Assembly: GCA_016281055.1 (NCBI GenBank)
Contig: JAEEHW010000116.1
Coordinates: 1 to 46,011, forward strand
Length of the DNA stretch: 46,011 nt
From: Prevotella sp.
GTDB taxonomy: Bacteria; Bacteroidota; Bacteroidia; Bacteroidales; Bacteroidaceae
Direction: 5' to 3'
Shown: positions 1 to 8,705 of the stretch, one piece after another
Layout: each line of letters starts with the position of its first letter
Position numbering within the stretch: position 1 is the first letter of the stretch
Translations under genes and position numbers: made by a program
The notes under the pieces: generated by a model
What the model was told of the DNA's origin: nothing
What the model saw: the letters and a program-made list of their open reading frames with translations, nothing else
Database searches by the model: none

Positions 1-51
1 ATTGGTTACACCATCGCACACACCTACGAAGACAAGCACCCAGAAGCTTAA
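1..51 (+). CDS. C-terminal end of an ExbB/TolQ/MotA-type proton channel protein (partial)
   Basis: An open frame from base 1 encodes 16 residues (IGYTIAHTYEDKHPEA) and stops with TAA at 49-51, 34 bp before the first ExbD gene. The fragment is too short to identify by itself. The call rests on context: in Bacteroidetes the two-ExbD-plus-TonB block is usually preceded by the ExbB/TolQ-family channel subunit. It could instead be a small conserved hypothetical gene of the same operon. Confidence 0.5.
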   Translation: MGYTIAHTYEDKHPEA

Positions 52-85
52 TCTTTTACTAACCCTTTAAAATTTTATTCAGAAT

Positions 86-703
86 ATGGGTAAGTTAAAA
101 GTTAAGAAAAGCGACGTCTGGATTGACATGACCCCTATGTCAGACGTGATGGTGCTTCTCCTGACCTTCTTCATGTTGACATCAACGTTCGTGAAGAATG
201 AGCCGGTGAAGGTAAACCAGCCACAGTCTGTGAGTGAGGTCAAGATTCCAGAAAAGGACGTCTTGAACATCATTGTCGGAAAGGACGGCAAGGTGTTTAT
301 GAGTATGGACAATCAGAACAGTGTGCTCGCAGTCGCACAGGATATGAACGACAAATTCACACTGAACCTGAGTGGCCAGGATTTGAAGAAGTTCCAGACA
401 GACCCAATGTGGGGTATGAGCCTCAGTAAGCTCAAGAACTATCTCGCACTGCCTGCAGAGAAGATGACAGAGACAATTACAGGCCCTGATGCCGGTGTGC
501 CTCTCGACTCTATCAACGGTGGCAAGAGTGAGTTCCAGGAGTGGGTTACATCTGCCGTGGACGCAGTGGAGGACCTCAAGATTGCCATCAAGGCAGACTC
601 TGATACTCCTTACGGAAGCGTGAAGAAGGTAATGTCTGAGCTTCAGGACATGGATCAGAACCGTTACTACCTTATCACATCATTAAAGACAGGGGAGGAA
701 TAA
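86..703 (+). CDS. exbD: ExbD/TolR family biopolymer transport protein (first copy)
   Basis: Inner-membrane subunit of the ExbB-ExbD proton-driven motor that energises TonB. The 205-residue protein has a short basic cytoplasmic N-terminus, one transmembrane helix at about residues 19-36 carrying the expected Asp20 (TPMSDVM motif), and a periplasmic domain. It is longer than classical ExbD (about 140 residues) because of an insertion around residues 90-160, as in many Bacteroidetes paralogues. It is followed after 3 bp by a second ExbD gene and then tonB, so it is clearly part of one operon. Family assignment is firm; the transported substrates cannot be told from the sequence. Confidence 0.93.
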   Translation: MGKLKVKKSDVWIDMTPMSDVMVLLLTFFMLTSTFVKNEPVKVNQPQSVSEVKIPEKDVLNIIVGKDGKVFMSMDNQNSVLAVAQDMNDKFTLNLSGQDLKKFQTDPMWGMSLSKLKNYLALPAEKMTETITGPDAGVPLDSINGGKSEFQEWVTSAVDAVEDLKIAIKADSDTPYGSVKKVMSELQDMDQNRYYLITSLKTGEE

Positions 704-706
704 AGA

Positions 707-1345
707 ATGGCAAAGAAAGAAAGCAAACAGAAGAAAATAAACGTACGTGTGGACTTCACACCTATGGTTGATATGATGATGCTTCTTATCACATTCTTCA
801 TGCTCTGTACGTCGCTCGCAAAACCTCAGTCAATGGAGCTGAGTATGCCTTCAAACGACAAGAACCTGGATAATGAGGACAAGACAGTGACAAAGGCATC
901 TTACACTATCACCATCTATGTGGCAGGAAACGACAAGATCTTCTACGTGGAAGGTATGCCGAAGTACGACGACCCTTCATGCCTGAAGGAAACCACATGG
1001 GGCAAGAATGGCATACGTAAGGTCCTCCAGACACACGTTACCGAGGACAATACACAGCCTGTACTGCAGGTGATGAAGGCAAAGATGGAACTTGACGCAA
1101 GAAAGGACAAGGAGAATATGCCAGACTCAGTATATTCTAAGGAACTTTCTAAGTTGAAGTCAGGTGACCTGCCAAGCGGTAAGATCCAGACTATGACCAT
1201 CATCATCAAAGCCACAGACTCTTCAAGCTACAAGAATGTGGTTGATGCTCTTGACGAAATGCAGATATGCAGCATTGGTAAGTACGTCATTGATAAGATC
1301 AACGATCAGGATCAGAAACTCCTCGACGAGAAAGGCGTGAAGTAA
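707..1345 (+). CDS. exbD: ExbD/TolR family biopolymer transport protein (second copy)
   Basis: Second ExbD of the TonB motor, 212 residues. It shows the same plan: a lysine-rich cytoplasmic N-terminus, the TPMVDMMMLLITFFML transmembrane segment with the proton-path Asp22, and an enlarged periplasmic domain with charged inserts at about residues 110-150. The ATG lies 3 bp after the stop of the first exbD. Tandem, diverged exbD genes are typical of Bacteroidetes, where the two products may form a heteromeric periplasmic part of the motor (inference). A 62-bp gap separates it from tonB. Confidence 0.93.
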   Translation: MAKKESKQKKINVRVDFTPMVDMMMLLITFFMLCTSLAKPQSMELSMPSNDKNLDNEDKTVTKASYTITIYVAGNDKIFYVEGMPKYDDPSCLKETTWGKNGIRKVLQTHVTEDNTQPVLQVMKAKMELDARKDKENMPDSVYSKELSKLKSGDLPSGKIQTMTIIIKATDSSSYKNVVDALDEMQICSIGKYVIDKINDQDQKLLDEKGVK

Positions 1346-1407
1346 TCTTCCTGTATCATTACTTATCAAAGACAAGTTAAATTAACAACTAAAAAAGATA
1401 AACAAAA

Positions 1408-2244
1408 ATGGCAAAAATAGATCTTATATCCGGTTCGTGGACCGACCTCGTGTTCGAGAAGCGTAATCAGGAATACGGTGCCTATGCCCTCCGTAAGGGT
1501 ACTGGTAAGCGTAATCTCATTGCTATCATTGCGGTTATCTTGCTTGCCATCGCATGTCAGATAGGTCTCACCCTCAAAAACCTTGCGGATGAGGCTGCCA
1601 AAAAGAGACAAGCCATGCAGGAAGCCGTGGAACTTTCTCAGCTCGAGCAGAAGAAAGAAGCCAAGGTGGAACGTAAGGAAGTGGTTAAGCAAGAGAACGT
1701 GGAGAAAGTGGTGGAGAAGGTTAAGAGCTCTATCAAGTTCACCGCACCTGTCATCAAGAAAGACGATGAGGTTCGCCCTGAGGACGAGATGAAGTCACAG
1801 GATGAAATCATGAGTACGAAAGTATCTATCGGTTCTTTCGACGTGAAGGGTAACGATGAAGGTGGTGAAGTGCTCAAGGCTAAGGAAGTCATCGCTACTG
1901 AGCCTGTTAAACCAAAGGAAGAGGAGAACAAGGTGTTCGACGTTGTTGAACAGATGCCTTCATTCCCTGGTGGCCAGGCTGCACTGATGAACTACTTGAA
2001 CAGCAATATCAAGTATCCTGTCATCGCAGAGGAGAACGGTATTCAGGGACGTGTAGTCGTACAGTTCGTTGTAGGTAAGGACGGCAGCATCTCTAATGTG
2101 CATGTTGCTAAGTCTGTTGACCCATCACTTGACAAGGAAGCCGTTCGCGTGGTTAAGGCCATGCCTAAGTGGATTCCTGGTAAGCAGAATGGTCAGGCCG
2201 TAACAGTACGTTACACCCTGCCTGTGACATTCCGCCTGCAGTAA
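1408..2244 (+). CDS. tonB: TonB family energy transducer
   Basis: Couples the ExbB-ExbD motor to outer-membrane TonB-dependent transporters. The 278-residue protein begins with the Bacteroidetes N-terminal motif (SWTDLVFEKRNQEYGAYALR, residues 10-29), then one transmembrane helix at about 36-55, a long Lys/Glu/Val-rich periplasmic linker (60-175), and a TonB C-terminal domain at about 185-278 (PSFPGGQAAL, IQGRVVVQFVV, PGKQNGQAV, ending YTLPVTFRLQ). The linker replaces the Pro-rich spacer of enterobacterial TonB. It follows two exbD genes in the same direction, giving a complete energising module. Confidence 0.95.
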   Translation: MAKIDLISGSWTDLVFEKRNQEYGAYALRKGTGKRNLIAIIAVILLAIACQIGLTLKNLADEAAKKRQAMQEAVELSQLEQKKEAKVERKEVVKQENVEKVVEKVKSSIKFTAPVIKKDDEVRPEDEMKSQDEIMSTKVSIGSFDVKGNDEGGEVLKAKEVIATEPVKPKEEENKVFDVVEQMPSFPGGQAALMNYLNSNIKYPVIAEENGIQGRVVVQFVVGKDGSISNVHVAKSVDPSLDKEAVRVVKAMPKWIPGKQNGQAVTVRYTLPVTFRLQ

Positions 2245-2270
2245 TGATGAAAGTACAATAAGTAAAACAG

Positions 2271-2318
2271 TTAAGGAGTTAAAGTGGTTGAGATTTTCTT
2301 GGCTACTTAACTCCTTAA
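2271..2318 (+). terminator. Inverted repeat between tonB and the PstS-like gene
   Basis: Arms TTAAGGAGTTAA (2271-2282) and TTAACTCCTTAA (2307-2318) form a perfect 12-bp stem with a 24-nt loop. The following tract (TTATTTG) is only weakly T-rich, so it could be a partial terminator or mRNA-processing hairpin lowering expression of the next gene rather than a strong stop. Confidence 0.45.
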
Positions 2319-2332
2319 TTATTTGTAAGCAA

Positions 2333-3295
2333 ATGATGAAAAGAATACTAACTGACTTTTTCTTTGCAATAGCAGCGATTGCTCTGGTTGCTTCATGTGC
2401 TAATGAGAACAAGAGCGGACGCACGGACACATTCTCAACAGGTAGCATACAGTATGCCTCCGATGCGAGTTTCAGTCCAATAATAGAAGAGATACGTGAA
2501 CTCTTCGAGTATAAATATCCTAATGCAAAATTGACTCCTATTTATACAGACGAGTCGGAAGCCATCGATCTCCTGATGAAGGATTCATTGTGGCTTGCCA
2601 TTACTTCACGTGATTTCAAACCCAAGGAGCTGGAGTATCTTAAAGCTCACAAGCAGTTCCCACAGAGCATCAGATTTGCGTATGATGGTCTGGCTATAGT
2701 ACAGAACGCACAGAACACTGACTCTTGTATCAGTGTGAAAGATATACGACGAATCCTCAAAGGTGAAGTGAAACGCTGGGACGAGATATACCCTGGCTCA
2801 AAGCTTGGCGACATCTCCATTGTGTTCGACAACAAGAAATCATCAACGGTACATTATGTAGAAGACAGTATCCTCGGTGGCAAGCCTATTACTGCTCCGG
2901 GTGCCTTTGCTGTTGACTCAACAGCCGAAGTGGTGGAGTATGTGGAACAGCACAAGAATGCGATAGGACTTATTGGCAGCAACTGGCTCAACGACAAGCG
3001 CGATAGCACGAACTTGACGTTTAAGCGCGGCATCCGTCCTATGGCTGTGTCAACGCTTGACGTGGCCAATGACAAGAACTCATACAAGCCTTATCAGTAT
3101 TACTTCTACAATGGCAACTATCCGTTTACACGTACACTGTATATACTTCTGAACGATACACACATGGGATTGCCGACAGGGTTCAAAAACCTTATCATAT
3201 CACAGACCGAAGGACAGATGGTTATCCTGAAGGCTGGACTTCTGCCGGCATACGGAAACATCACCTTCCGGGAAGTTCATGTGAACGACGAATAA
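2333..3295 (+). CDS. PstS-like substrate-binding lipoprotein
   Basis: Periplasmic-binding-protein fold of the phosphate-binding (PstS) type. From ATG 2333 the protein has 320 residues with a lipoprotein signal (FAIAAIALVASC, Cys22). Features of the family include the early VPSF-like segment replaced by YASDASFSPIIEEI, a KDIRRILKGEVKRWDEI segment, and the late YPFTRTLYILLND region. An in-frame TTG at 2288 precedes ATG 2333 but would add a segment that breaks the signal peptide, so 2333 (or 2336) is chosen. No pstC, pstA or pstB lies nearby; in this position behind tonB the protein may serve as a binding or accessory protein of the TonB system (inference). Confidence 0.8.
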   Translation: MMKRILTDFFFAIAAIALVASCANENKSGRTDTFSTGSIQYASDASFSPIIEEIRELFEYKYPNAKLTPIYTDESEAIDLLMKDSLWLAITSRDFKPKELEYLKAHKQFPQSIRFAYDGLAIVQNAQNTDSCISVKDIRRILKGEVKRWDEIYPGSKLGDISIVFDNKKSSTVHYVEDSILGGKPITAPGAFAVDSTAEVVEYVEQHKNAIGLIGSNWLNDKRDSTNLTFKRGIRPMAVSTLDVANDKNSYKPYQYYFYNGNYPFTRTLYILLNDTHMGLPTGFKNLIISQTEGQMVILKAGLLPAYGNITFREVHVNDE

Positions 3296-3421
3296 TGGTG
3301 TTGGCTTGAAATTCAACAATCCAATATTTGAATGTAGAAAAAGTTTTCTGTGTAAATAATAGAAAACTTTAAACTTTTGTGCGAGTTTTTGCGTCAATAG
3401 GGTAGAATAAGTAATAAAAGA

Positions 3422-3467
3422 AATATAATTTACGAACTATAAATAATATAATTCACGAATTTAAAAC
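3422..3467. repeat. Short tandem repeat (two 23-bp units)
   Basis: Two similar 23-bp units begin with AATATAATTTACGAA and AATATAATTCACGAA just upstream of the TPR gene start. They lie in the probable 5' untranslated region; no promoter element of the TAnnTTTG type could be placed confidently here. Confidence 0.5.
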
Positions 3468-3477
3468 TTTGAAGATT

Positions 3478-4920
3478 ATGAAAATGCGTAATATAATAAT
3501 TGGAGCACTGATGACAGTCATCGCTGCTCCAGCAATGGCCCAGCAGCAGGATGCTATTCAGGAGCAGGTAGCTGCAATCATCAAGAGCGGTGCACCAGAT
3601 GCTGCAAAGCAGGTGGCTGCAATCGCCAAACAGAACAAGAAGGACGTAAACGCCCTTGTAAGTATCGGTAAGGCTTACCTTGCAGTCAAGGACTATGCCA
3701 ATGCAAAGCTCTATGCACAGCAGGCTGCCGACCTCGTTTCTAACAAGAAAGCACAGCCTACGGCAACTCCATTCGTGCTGCTTGGCAACATCGCAGTGAG
3801 CGAGGATGACGGTGGTACAGCTGCACAGCAGTTCCAGCAGGCAATGTACTTCGACCCTAAGAACCCTGACGGTTATCGTCGCTATGCCCAGATCATGAGC
3901 AAGACTGACCCTAACGGTGCAGTACAGACACTGGAAGACCTTCGTGCACAGCGTCCTGACTATCCTGTTGACCTTATTGCAGCTGAGATTTACTCTAACG
4001 CTGGCAAGATGTCAAAGGCTATTGAGTACTACGACAAGGTACAGCTCAGTCAGATGAAAGACTATCAGATTTCTGACTATGCTACGAACCTCTTCCTGTC
4101 AAAGAACTATGACAAGTCATTGCAGGTAGCAACAGAAGGACACAACATGTTCCCACGCAATGCTTCCTTCAACCGTCTGATGATGTTCAACTACACAGAC
4201 AAGAAGGAATACGAGAAGGCTCTTGAGGCAGCTGACAAGCTCTTCAATGCTTCTGATTCGCTCAAGACTTCAGTATATGACTATACATATCACTCAAAGG
4301 CTTTGAAGTCTGCAGGAAAGTATCAGGAGGCTATTGCAGCATATCAGAACCTGCAGGGACAGAAAGATTGCGATGCAACCACAAGCATGGAGGCTGACAA
4401 GAGCATATCTGACTGCTACAAGTCTCTCTCTGACTATGCTAAGGCTGGTGAATACCTTGACAAGTATCTCAAGGCTCAGACTCAGAAGTCTTTCTCTGTT
4501 GACGAGTTGCTTGCACAGTTGTATGTTGACCAGTTGGCAGACGACAACAGCACCAAGGAAGACAAGCAGGCTGCATACGACAAGGCAGACGCTCTCTACA
4601 AGGCACTCGGTGAGAAATATCCAGACAATGCCGCTTATGTTGCAATGAAGCGTGCACGCATGCCATTCTCACTCGCTATGCCACAGATGGAGCAGCTGAA
4701 ACTTGCAGGTCCTCACTTCGCAACACTCGGTGACATCCTGTATGCCAAGAGCGACCGCTCTGCCGGTGAGACAAAGATGCTTGGCGATGCATACAACACC
4801 CTCATCGCATACTATGTTCACGCTGTAAACGACATGGACAAGGCAAAGGAGATTGCTTCAAAGCTCATAGAGCTTGACCCGGAGAATGCCAATGCCAAGG
4901 CTATATTGGGAAGCAAGTAA
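3478..4920 (+). CDS. Secreted tetratricopeptide-repeat protein
   Basis: A 480-residue protein with a signal peptide ending APAMA-QQQ, then alpha-helical repeats of the TPR type through the whole length (for example NPDGYRRYAQIMSK, GKYQEAIAAYQNL, DYAKAGEYLDKYL, DMDKAKEIASKLIELDPENANAKAILG). It has no catalytic motif; TPRs normally act as protein-protein scaffolds, and its position suggests a periplasmic accessory of the TonB block (inference). An upstream in-frame TTG at 3469 exists, but ATG 3478 or 3484 gives a normal signal peptide. The gene ends before a strong hairpin terminator at 5022, which closes the plus-strand block. Confidence 0.9.
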   Translation: MKMRNIIIGALMTVIAAPAMAQQQDAIQEQVAAIIKSGAPDAAKQVAAIAKQNKKDVNALVSIGKAYLAVKDYANAKLYAQQAADLVSNKKAQPTATPFVLLGNIAVSEDDGGTAAQQFQQAMYFDPKNPDGYRRYAQIMSKTDPNGAVQTLEDLRAQRPDYPVDLIAAEIYSNAGKMSKAIEYYDKVQLSQMKDYQISDYATNLFLSKNYDKSLQVATEGHNMFPRNASFNRLMMFNYTDKKEYEKALEAADKLFNASDSLKTSVYDYTYHSKALKSAGKYQEAIAAYQNLQGQKDCDATTSMEADKSISDCYKSLSDYAKAGEYLDKYLKAQTQKSFSVDELLAQLYVDQLADDNSTKEDKQAAYDKADALYKALGEKYPDNAAYVAMKRARMPFSLAMPQMEQLKLAGPHFATLGDILYAKSDRSAGETKMLGDAYNTLIAYYVHAVNDMDKAKEIASKLIELDPENANAKAILGSK

Positions 4921-5021
4921 TATAGTAATGTTAATGGTAACGAATGGTTACGAAGTTTAATTTACAGTAATATACAGTAAGAATTAGTTATACATCTATA
5001 GAGTAATATCTGTAGAAAACA

Positions 5022-5062
5022 ATCGGGGCATCACTGCAACAGTGATGCCCCGATACTTTTTT
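5022..5062 (+). terminator. Rho-independent terminator after the TPR gene
   Basis: A perfect 15-bp stem (5022-5036 with 5040-5054, core CGGGGCATCACTG) closes a CAA loop and is followed by ACTTTTTTG. It sits between the convergent TPR and esterase genes. The stem alone could also act on the minus strand, but the T-tract is only on the plus side. Confidence 0.9.
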
Positions 5063-5067
5063 GTTGT

Positions 5068-5115
5068 CGTCGATAATTTTTGTTTACCGTTCGTCGGTAA
5101 TTTTTGTTTACCAAT
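5068..5115. repeat. 24-bp tandem duplication covering the esterase stop codon
   Basis: Two units of 24 bp (5068-5091, 5092-5115) share the core TAATTTTTGTTTACC. The second unit contains the stop codon (5108-5110) of the minus-strand esterase gene, so the duplication copied the 3' end of that gene into the intergenic region. Confidence 0.7.
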
Positions 5116-6553
5116 CGTCAGTGCGGAATGGGAACAGAGGTAGTTCGTTGCCACCTATTACATTTCCTATCTGGAAGTCCTTGAAGCAATAGCGTGCAGC
5201 TATTGGCTGTGGAACATCAGGTGAAGTGAGGTCCACGGTGTTTGTCTGCCAGTTGAACACAGCCTTTGCAGTGTGGAATACGCGGTCGCTGCCGGCAATC
5301 TCGAAGCCTTCAAGGCCATAGTTGCGGCATATACCATATTCATTTGTGACAAAGCCGACACTGATGGTGTTTCCGTTGATGGAGAACTTTGATGCATCAT
5401 AGCGTGGACCAGTGCATGCAATATCTTTTCTGTCATACGTCTTGTTCAGTGCGAGCAGAGCAAGTCGCAGTCCTACCGTACGCTTTTCACGCGGATGGAT
5501 GTTATGTTTCTCATAAGGTTCCACGAGGTCATTGGTGCATACTATGTCGCAGTTTGCGATGCGGTTGCATGCTATGAACTGTTGTTCGCGCAGGTAAGCA
5601 GCATCAACGCCATCTTCCTTGTTATATATATAAGGAGCAATCTGCACCTGATAGAATGGTATGTCGCCCAGATTCATCTCGCTGCGCCACTGCTTCACCA
5701 TGCGTTCCAGACGTGCAGCATAATCCTTTGTGCCCACGTTGCTGCATCCCTGATACCATATTATACCCTTCACGGTGTATTGGTGTATGGGCCAGAACAT
5801 GGCGTTATACATTGCTATGGCACGTTCCCATGATTTTGGAGATGTGAAGATGCTTACACTGTCTGTGGCAACGTCAGGATATTCGCTGCAAGTCTCCAAC
5901 GACATCCAACTTTCCACCCTTGCGCCACCGTAGCTGCAGTTGACAATGCCAACAGGAACACCGAGTGCACTGGCCATTGCAGAAGCAAAATAATATGCTG
6001 TGGCAGAAAACTCCATTGCGTTTTCAAAGGTAGGTTCCATCCATTTGCCGTTGCAATCATTGCGACGTGTATATGTCTGTTTCTTCTCTACGTTGAACAT
6101 TCTTACGTATGGAGACTCCTGAGCAGCGTGCAGGGCATCGAGTGCTCCGTTCTTCGTGCATGCTCCGGCGAAGCCCTTCAGTGGCATTTCCATGTTACTT
6201 TGTCCAGAAGCAAGCCACACCTCACCAATGTAGAGAGAAAGAGAAACAGATTCACCGTCACTGAATGATATGGTCTGCTTGTCGAAGGAAGCCTCTGGTG
6301 TGTGGATGGTTGTCAGCCATTTGCCATTCTTGTCGCTTTTCACGGTGTTTTTCTCGCCCCATGAGGTGCTGATAGTGATGTTTGTTTGTGGATCGGCAGA
6401 GCCCCACAGGCGTACATCGCTTTGCTGTTGCATCACCATGCCGTCAGAGATGATGGACGGCAGTTTCACCTTCGCTTCCGTAAACTGCGAAGTCATCAGC
6501 ATTGACAGTAACAATGCCAGATGAATACTTAAGAATGTGGATTTCTTGTTCAT
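5108..6553 (-). CDS. Sialate O-acetylesterase (SGNH-type)
   Basis: Predicted to remove O-acetyl groups from sialic acids or other acetylated sugars; exported to the periplasm or beyond. The 481-residue protein has a signal peptide (residues 1-27), an N-terminal beta-sandwich with SIISDGMVMQQQSDVRLWG, and the family block SGQSNMEMPL carrying the nucleophile Ser at about 118. Further motifs are IIWYQGCSNV (about 265-274) and the late HPREKRTVGLRLA segment with the catalytic His. Length is usual for the family. It lies 56 bp downstream of the EamA gene and could be read from the ketosynthase operon, but no function links them clearly. Confidence 0.9.
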   Translation of the reverse strand: MNKKSTFLSIHLALLLSMLMTSQFTEAKVKLPSIISDGMVMQQQSDVRLWGSADPQTNITISTSWGEKNTVKSDKNGKWLTTIHTPEASFDKQTISFSDGESVSLSLYIGEVWLASGQSNMEMPLKGFAGACTKNGALDALHAAQESPYVRMFNVEKKQTYTRRNDCNGKWMEPTFENAMEFSATAYYFASAMASALGVPVGIVNCSYGGARVESWMSLETCSEYPDVATDSVSIFTSPKSWERAIAMYNAMFWPIHQYTVKGIIWYQGCSNVGTKDYAARLERMVKQWRSEMNLGDIPFYQVQIAPYIYNKEDGVDAAYLREQQFIACNRIANCDIVCTNDLVEPYEKHNIHPREKRTVGLRLALLALNKTYDRKDIACTGPRYDASKFSINGNTISVGFVTNEYGICRNYGLEGFEIAGSDRVFHTAKAVFNWQTNTVDLTSPDVPQPIAARYCFKDFQIGNVIGGNELPLFPFRTDDW

Positions 6554-6609
6554 ATTGTTTATGATTTTATAAAGTGATAAATATTTTTTCTTTTATATAT
6601 TTTCTATGG

Positions 6610-6966
6610 TTATTTCATTATCAGTGCGCAGCCAGCCATGATAAGGAGTACTCCGAGCCATTTCGTCATGTCAACCGTTTCGTGGAAGAACACTATTGCG
6701 GCAAGCATGCCGAACACATAGCTGAGCGATACCAAAGGGTATGCCTGGCTCAGTGGGAAATGCTTTACGATATACATCCACAGCAGTCCTGCCGCACCGA
6801 ATGACAGTCCGCACAGGGCAAACTGCCAGTTCACCAGGAAAGAGCGCCAGAACGATGCGTTCCATGCAAACGGTTCCATGCGTGCAAGGCCAAATTTCAG
6901 CATCACCTGTCCCATGGCGAGCAGCAGGCTCTGAAATACAGATAATATTATCAGCTGGTAGTTCAT
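6610..6966 (-). CDS. EamA/SMR-like small multidrug/metabolite transporter (half-size)
   Basis: A 118-residue membrane protein with four predicted helices (about 3-20, 45-64, 72-92, 97-116), the size of one EamA repeat or an SMR protein; such proteins work as dimers. It ends with FFHETVDMTKWLGVLLIMAGCALIMK-type sequence, which matches the EamA 'helix-loop-Gly' ending. It begins 5 bp after the stop of the upstream ketosynthase, so it is the last gene of the ACP-acyltransferase-ketosynthase operon. Similar small DMT proteins move lipid-linked molecules across the inner membrane (for example ArnE/F types), so export or flipping of the cluster product is plausible (inference). Confidence 0.85.
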   Translation of the reverse strand: MNYQLIILSVFQSLLLAMGQVMLKFGLARMEPFAWNASFWRSFLVNWQFALCGLSFGAAGLLWMYIVKHFPLSQAYPLVSLSYVFGMLAAIVFFHETVDMTKWLGVLLIMAGCALIMK

Positions 6967-6971
6967 GGTCT

Positions 6972-8705
6972 TTATACTTCGCGTTTCAGAATGATGGCTC
7001 TTGAAAAGAGTGCCGGCGGTTCAGGCAGGTTCATACGCTGGAACAGCGACCTGAACAAAGGCGTTGCCTCGTCGTGCATACCCACGAGCACCGTTTCGGC
7101 TTTGCCCATGGCTATCAGTCGCCTTGCATCGCGCAGTGCCCATTCAAGAGATTCGCTTCCCTGCGTGTATGTGATGTTGTATCCATGACACTTCAACCGT
7201 ATTGCTATGGCACTGCCAATGGTGTTATGTGTTGACTGCATGAATAGGGTGGGGCTGAGTGTCTGTTCGCCATTCTCTGTCATGTCGGTAAGGAAACGCT
7301 CGCTGTTCTCCAACATACCGTATGCAGTAGCTGTGATGACAGCATCGGGCTTGTCTATACCAGCCAGTTTCAGAGCTTTCAGTGAGGTCAGTGTGGCAGC
7401 CTTCAGCAGACATCCCATGCGGCGTGTCTCGCGTGGCGACACATATTCAGACAATTCGTTCAGTTGTGCCGCATTGTCTATGGTGACATCGGCAACAATC
7501 CCGCAATTGTTGATTGTGGCGTTGCAATGGTTCTCTTTTACACCGTCTGTTATTATCAAGGAACTGTCGTTACCGCCAAATCCGAAGGAGTTGCACATTA
7601 CGGTGTGCAACTCTTTTTTTGTTGCCACTGTCGAAGGCGTTATGCAGTCCTCGTCCTGTTCTTGCCATCCTACATTCTGCGGTATTATTCCCTCTCGCAT
7701 CGCCAATATGCTGATGACGGTTTCGATGGCTCCCGATGCTGATGTTGTATGTCCGGTCAGTGATTTCGTGCTCGACACTGGCGGGATGTTCTCTCCGAAC
7801 AGACGCTGCAGTGCAGTGCTCTCGCTTTTGTCGTTGTCAGGAGTGCCTGTTCCGTGTGCATTTACATAGTCTATGTCTGCGGGCGTGAGTGCAGCCATTT
7901 GCAGTGCACTGCCCATTGCCAAGAATGCTCCTTCTCCGTCTGGCGAAGAAGCCGTCTGGTGGTATGCGTCACATCTGTTGGCATAACCGGCAATGCACCC
8001 CCATGTTGGTACTCCTGCTGACGTAGGTTTCAATACAAGGAAGGCCGCTCCCTCGCCAAGGTTCAGTCCCCGGCGTGTCTTGCAGAAAGGCCTGCAAGGC
8101 TCATGATCGAGAATCATGAGTGAGTTGAATCCGTTCAGGTGAAAGCGGCTGAGAGCCTCCGTTCCTCCTGCTATCACGATGTCCGCCTCGCCAGCCTTGA
8201 GCATCTCACAGCCAGTGATGATAGCATTGAGGGCGGCAGAGCATGCGGTTGAAATGGTGCATGTCTCGATGCCGTGCAGTCCGGCGACCTCTGCCATCTC
8301 CTCTGTCTGGCTACCACAGTCGTGTCGCTTTATGTATTGCAGCAATGAGTCGTCTTCTTTTATTTTGCTGAACACGTCTTCAGTCACGTCCATGCCTCCC
8401 ACTGTCGTGCCGGAAACCAGTGCGACGCGTTTGCCGGCAATGTCGATGCCGTGCAAAGCCTCTTTCAGAGCCACGGCTCCCAGAAGCGTGGTGCGACTGA
8501 CTATGCGGTCTGCGGGCAGGCCCAGGCGCATCTTCAACTCGTCGTTGGAGAGTTTCACTTCGCCCACCGGCAGTTCACGGTGTTCCGACTTCAGGTATTG
8601 CATGGCGGCAATGCCGCTGCGACCGTCTTTTAGGTTTTGCAGCGTTTCGTCGGTGCCGATGCCGATAGCGGATGCTATGCCTATGTTGTTTATTCCTATG
8701 TTCAC
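6972..8705 (-). CDS. Beta-ketoacyl-ACP synthase with C-terminal ketosynthase-like extension
   Basis: Condensing enzyme for ACP-bound chain elongation. The 577-residue protein has a full FabF-type core with Cys155 (TISTACSAALN), His284 (NAHGTGTPDND) and His319 (SLTGHTTSASGA), plus the CNSFGFGGNDSS ending of the core. Residues about 400-577 are an extra domain with SPTLFMQSTHNTIGSAIAI, which resembles the truncated ketosynthase N-terminal domain (Pfam Ketoacyl-synt_2 type) found as separate proteins in aryl polyene clusters; I infer a fusion. It starts at GTG 8705, overlapping the previous gene's stop by 4 bp (GTGA), so the two are translationally coupled. Confidence 0.88.
   Translation of the reverse strand: MNIGINNIGIASAIGIGTDETLQNLKDGRSGIAAMQYLKSEHRELPVGEVKLSNDELKMRLGLPADRIVSRTTLLGAVALKEALHGIDIAGKRVALVSGTTVGGMDVTEDVFSKIKEDDSLLQYIKRHDCGSQTEEMAEVAGLHGIETCTISTACSAALNAIITGCEMLKAGEADIVIAGGTEALSRFHLNGFNSLMILDHEPCRPFCKTRRGLNLGEGAAFLVLKPTSAGVPTWGCIAGYANRCDAYHQTASSPDGEGAFLAMGSALQMAALTPADIDYVNAHGTGTPDNDKSESTALQRLFGENIPPVSSTKSLTGHTTSASGAIETVISILAMREGIIPQNVGWQEQDEDCITPSTVATKKELHTVMCNSFGFGGNDSSLIITDGVKENHCNATINNCGIVADVTIDNAAQLNELSEYVSPRETRRMGCLLKAATLTSLKALKLAGIDKPDAVITATAYGMLENSERFLTDMTENGEQTLSPTLFMQSTHNTIGSAIAIRLKCHGYNITYTQGSESLEWALRDARRLIAMGKAETVLVGMHDEATPLFRSLFQRMNLPEPPALFSRAIILKREV

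Noticed and set aside
2288..2332. TTG 2288 as the start of the PstS-like protein
   Set aside because: It lies inside the inverted repeat and would place 15 residues before a perfect lipoprotein signal that starts at ATG 2333.
7207..7869. 220-codon frame on the plus strand inside the ketosynthase gene
   Set aside because: Opposite a gene with complete Cys-His-His motifs; composition is typical of a complement frame.
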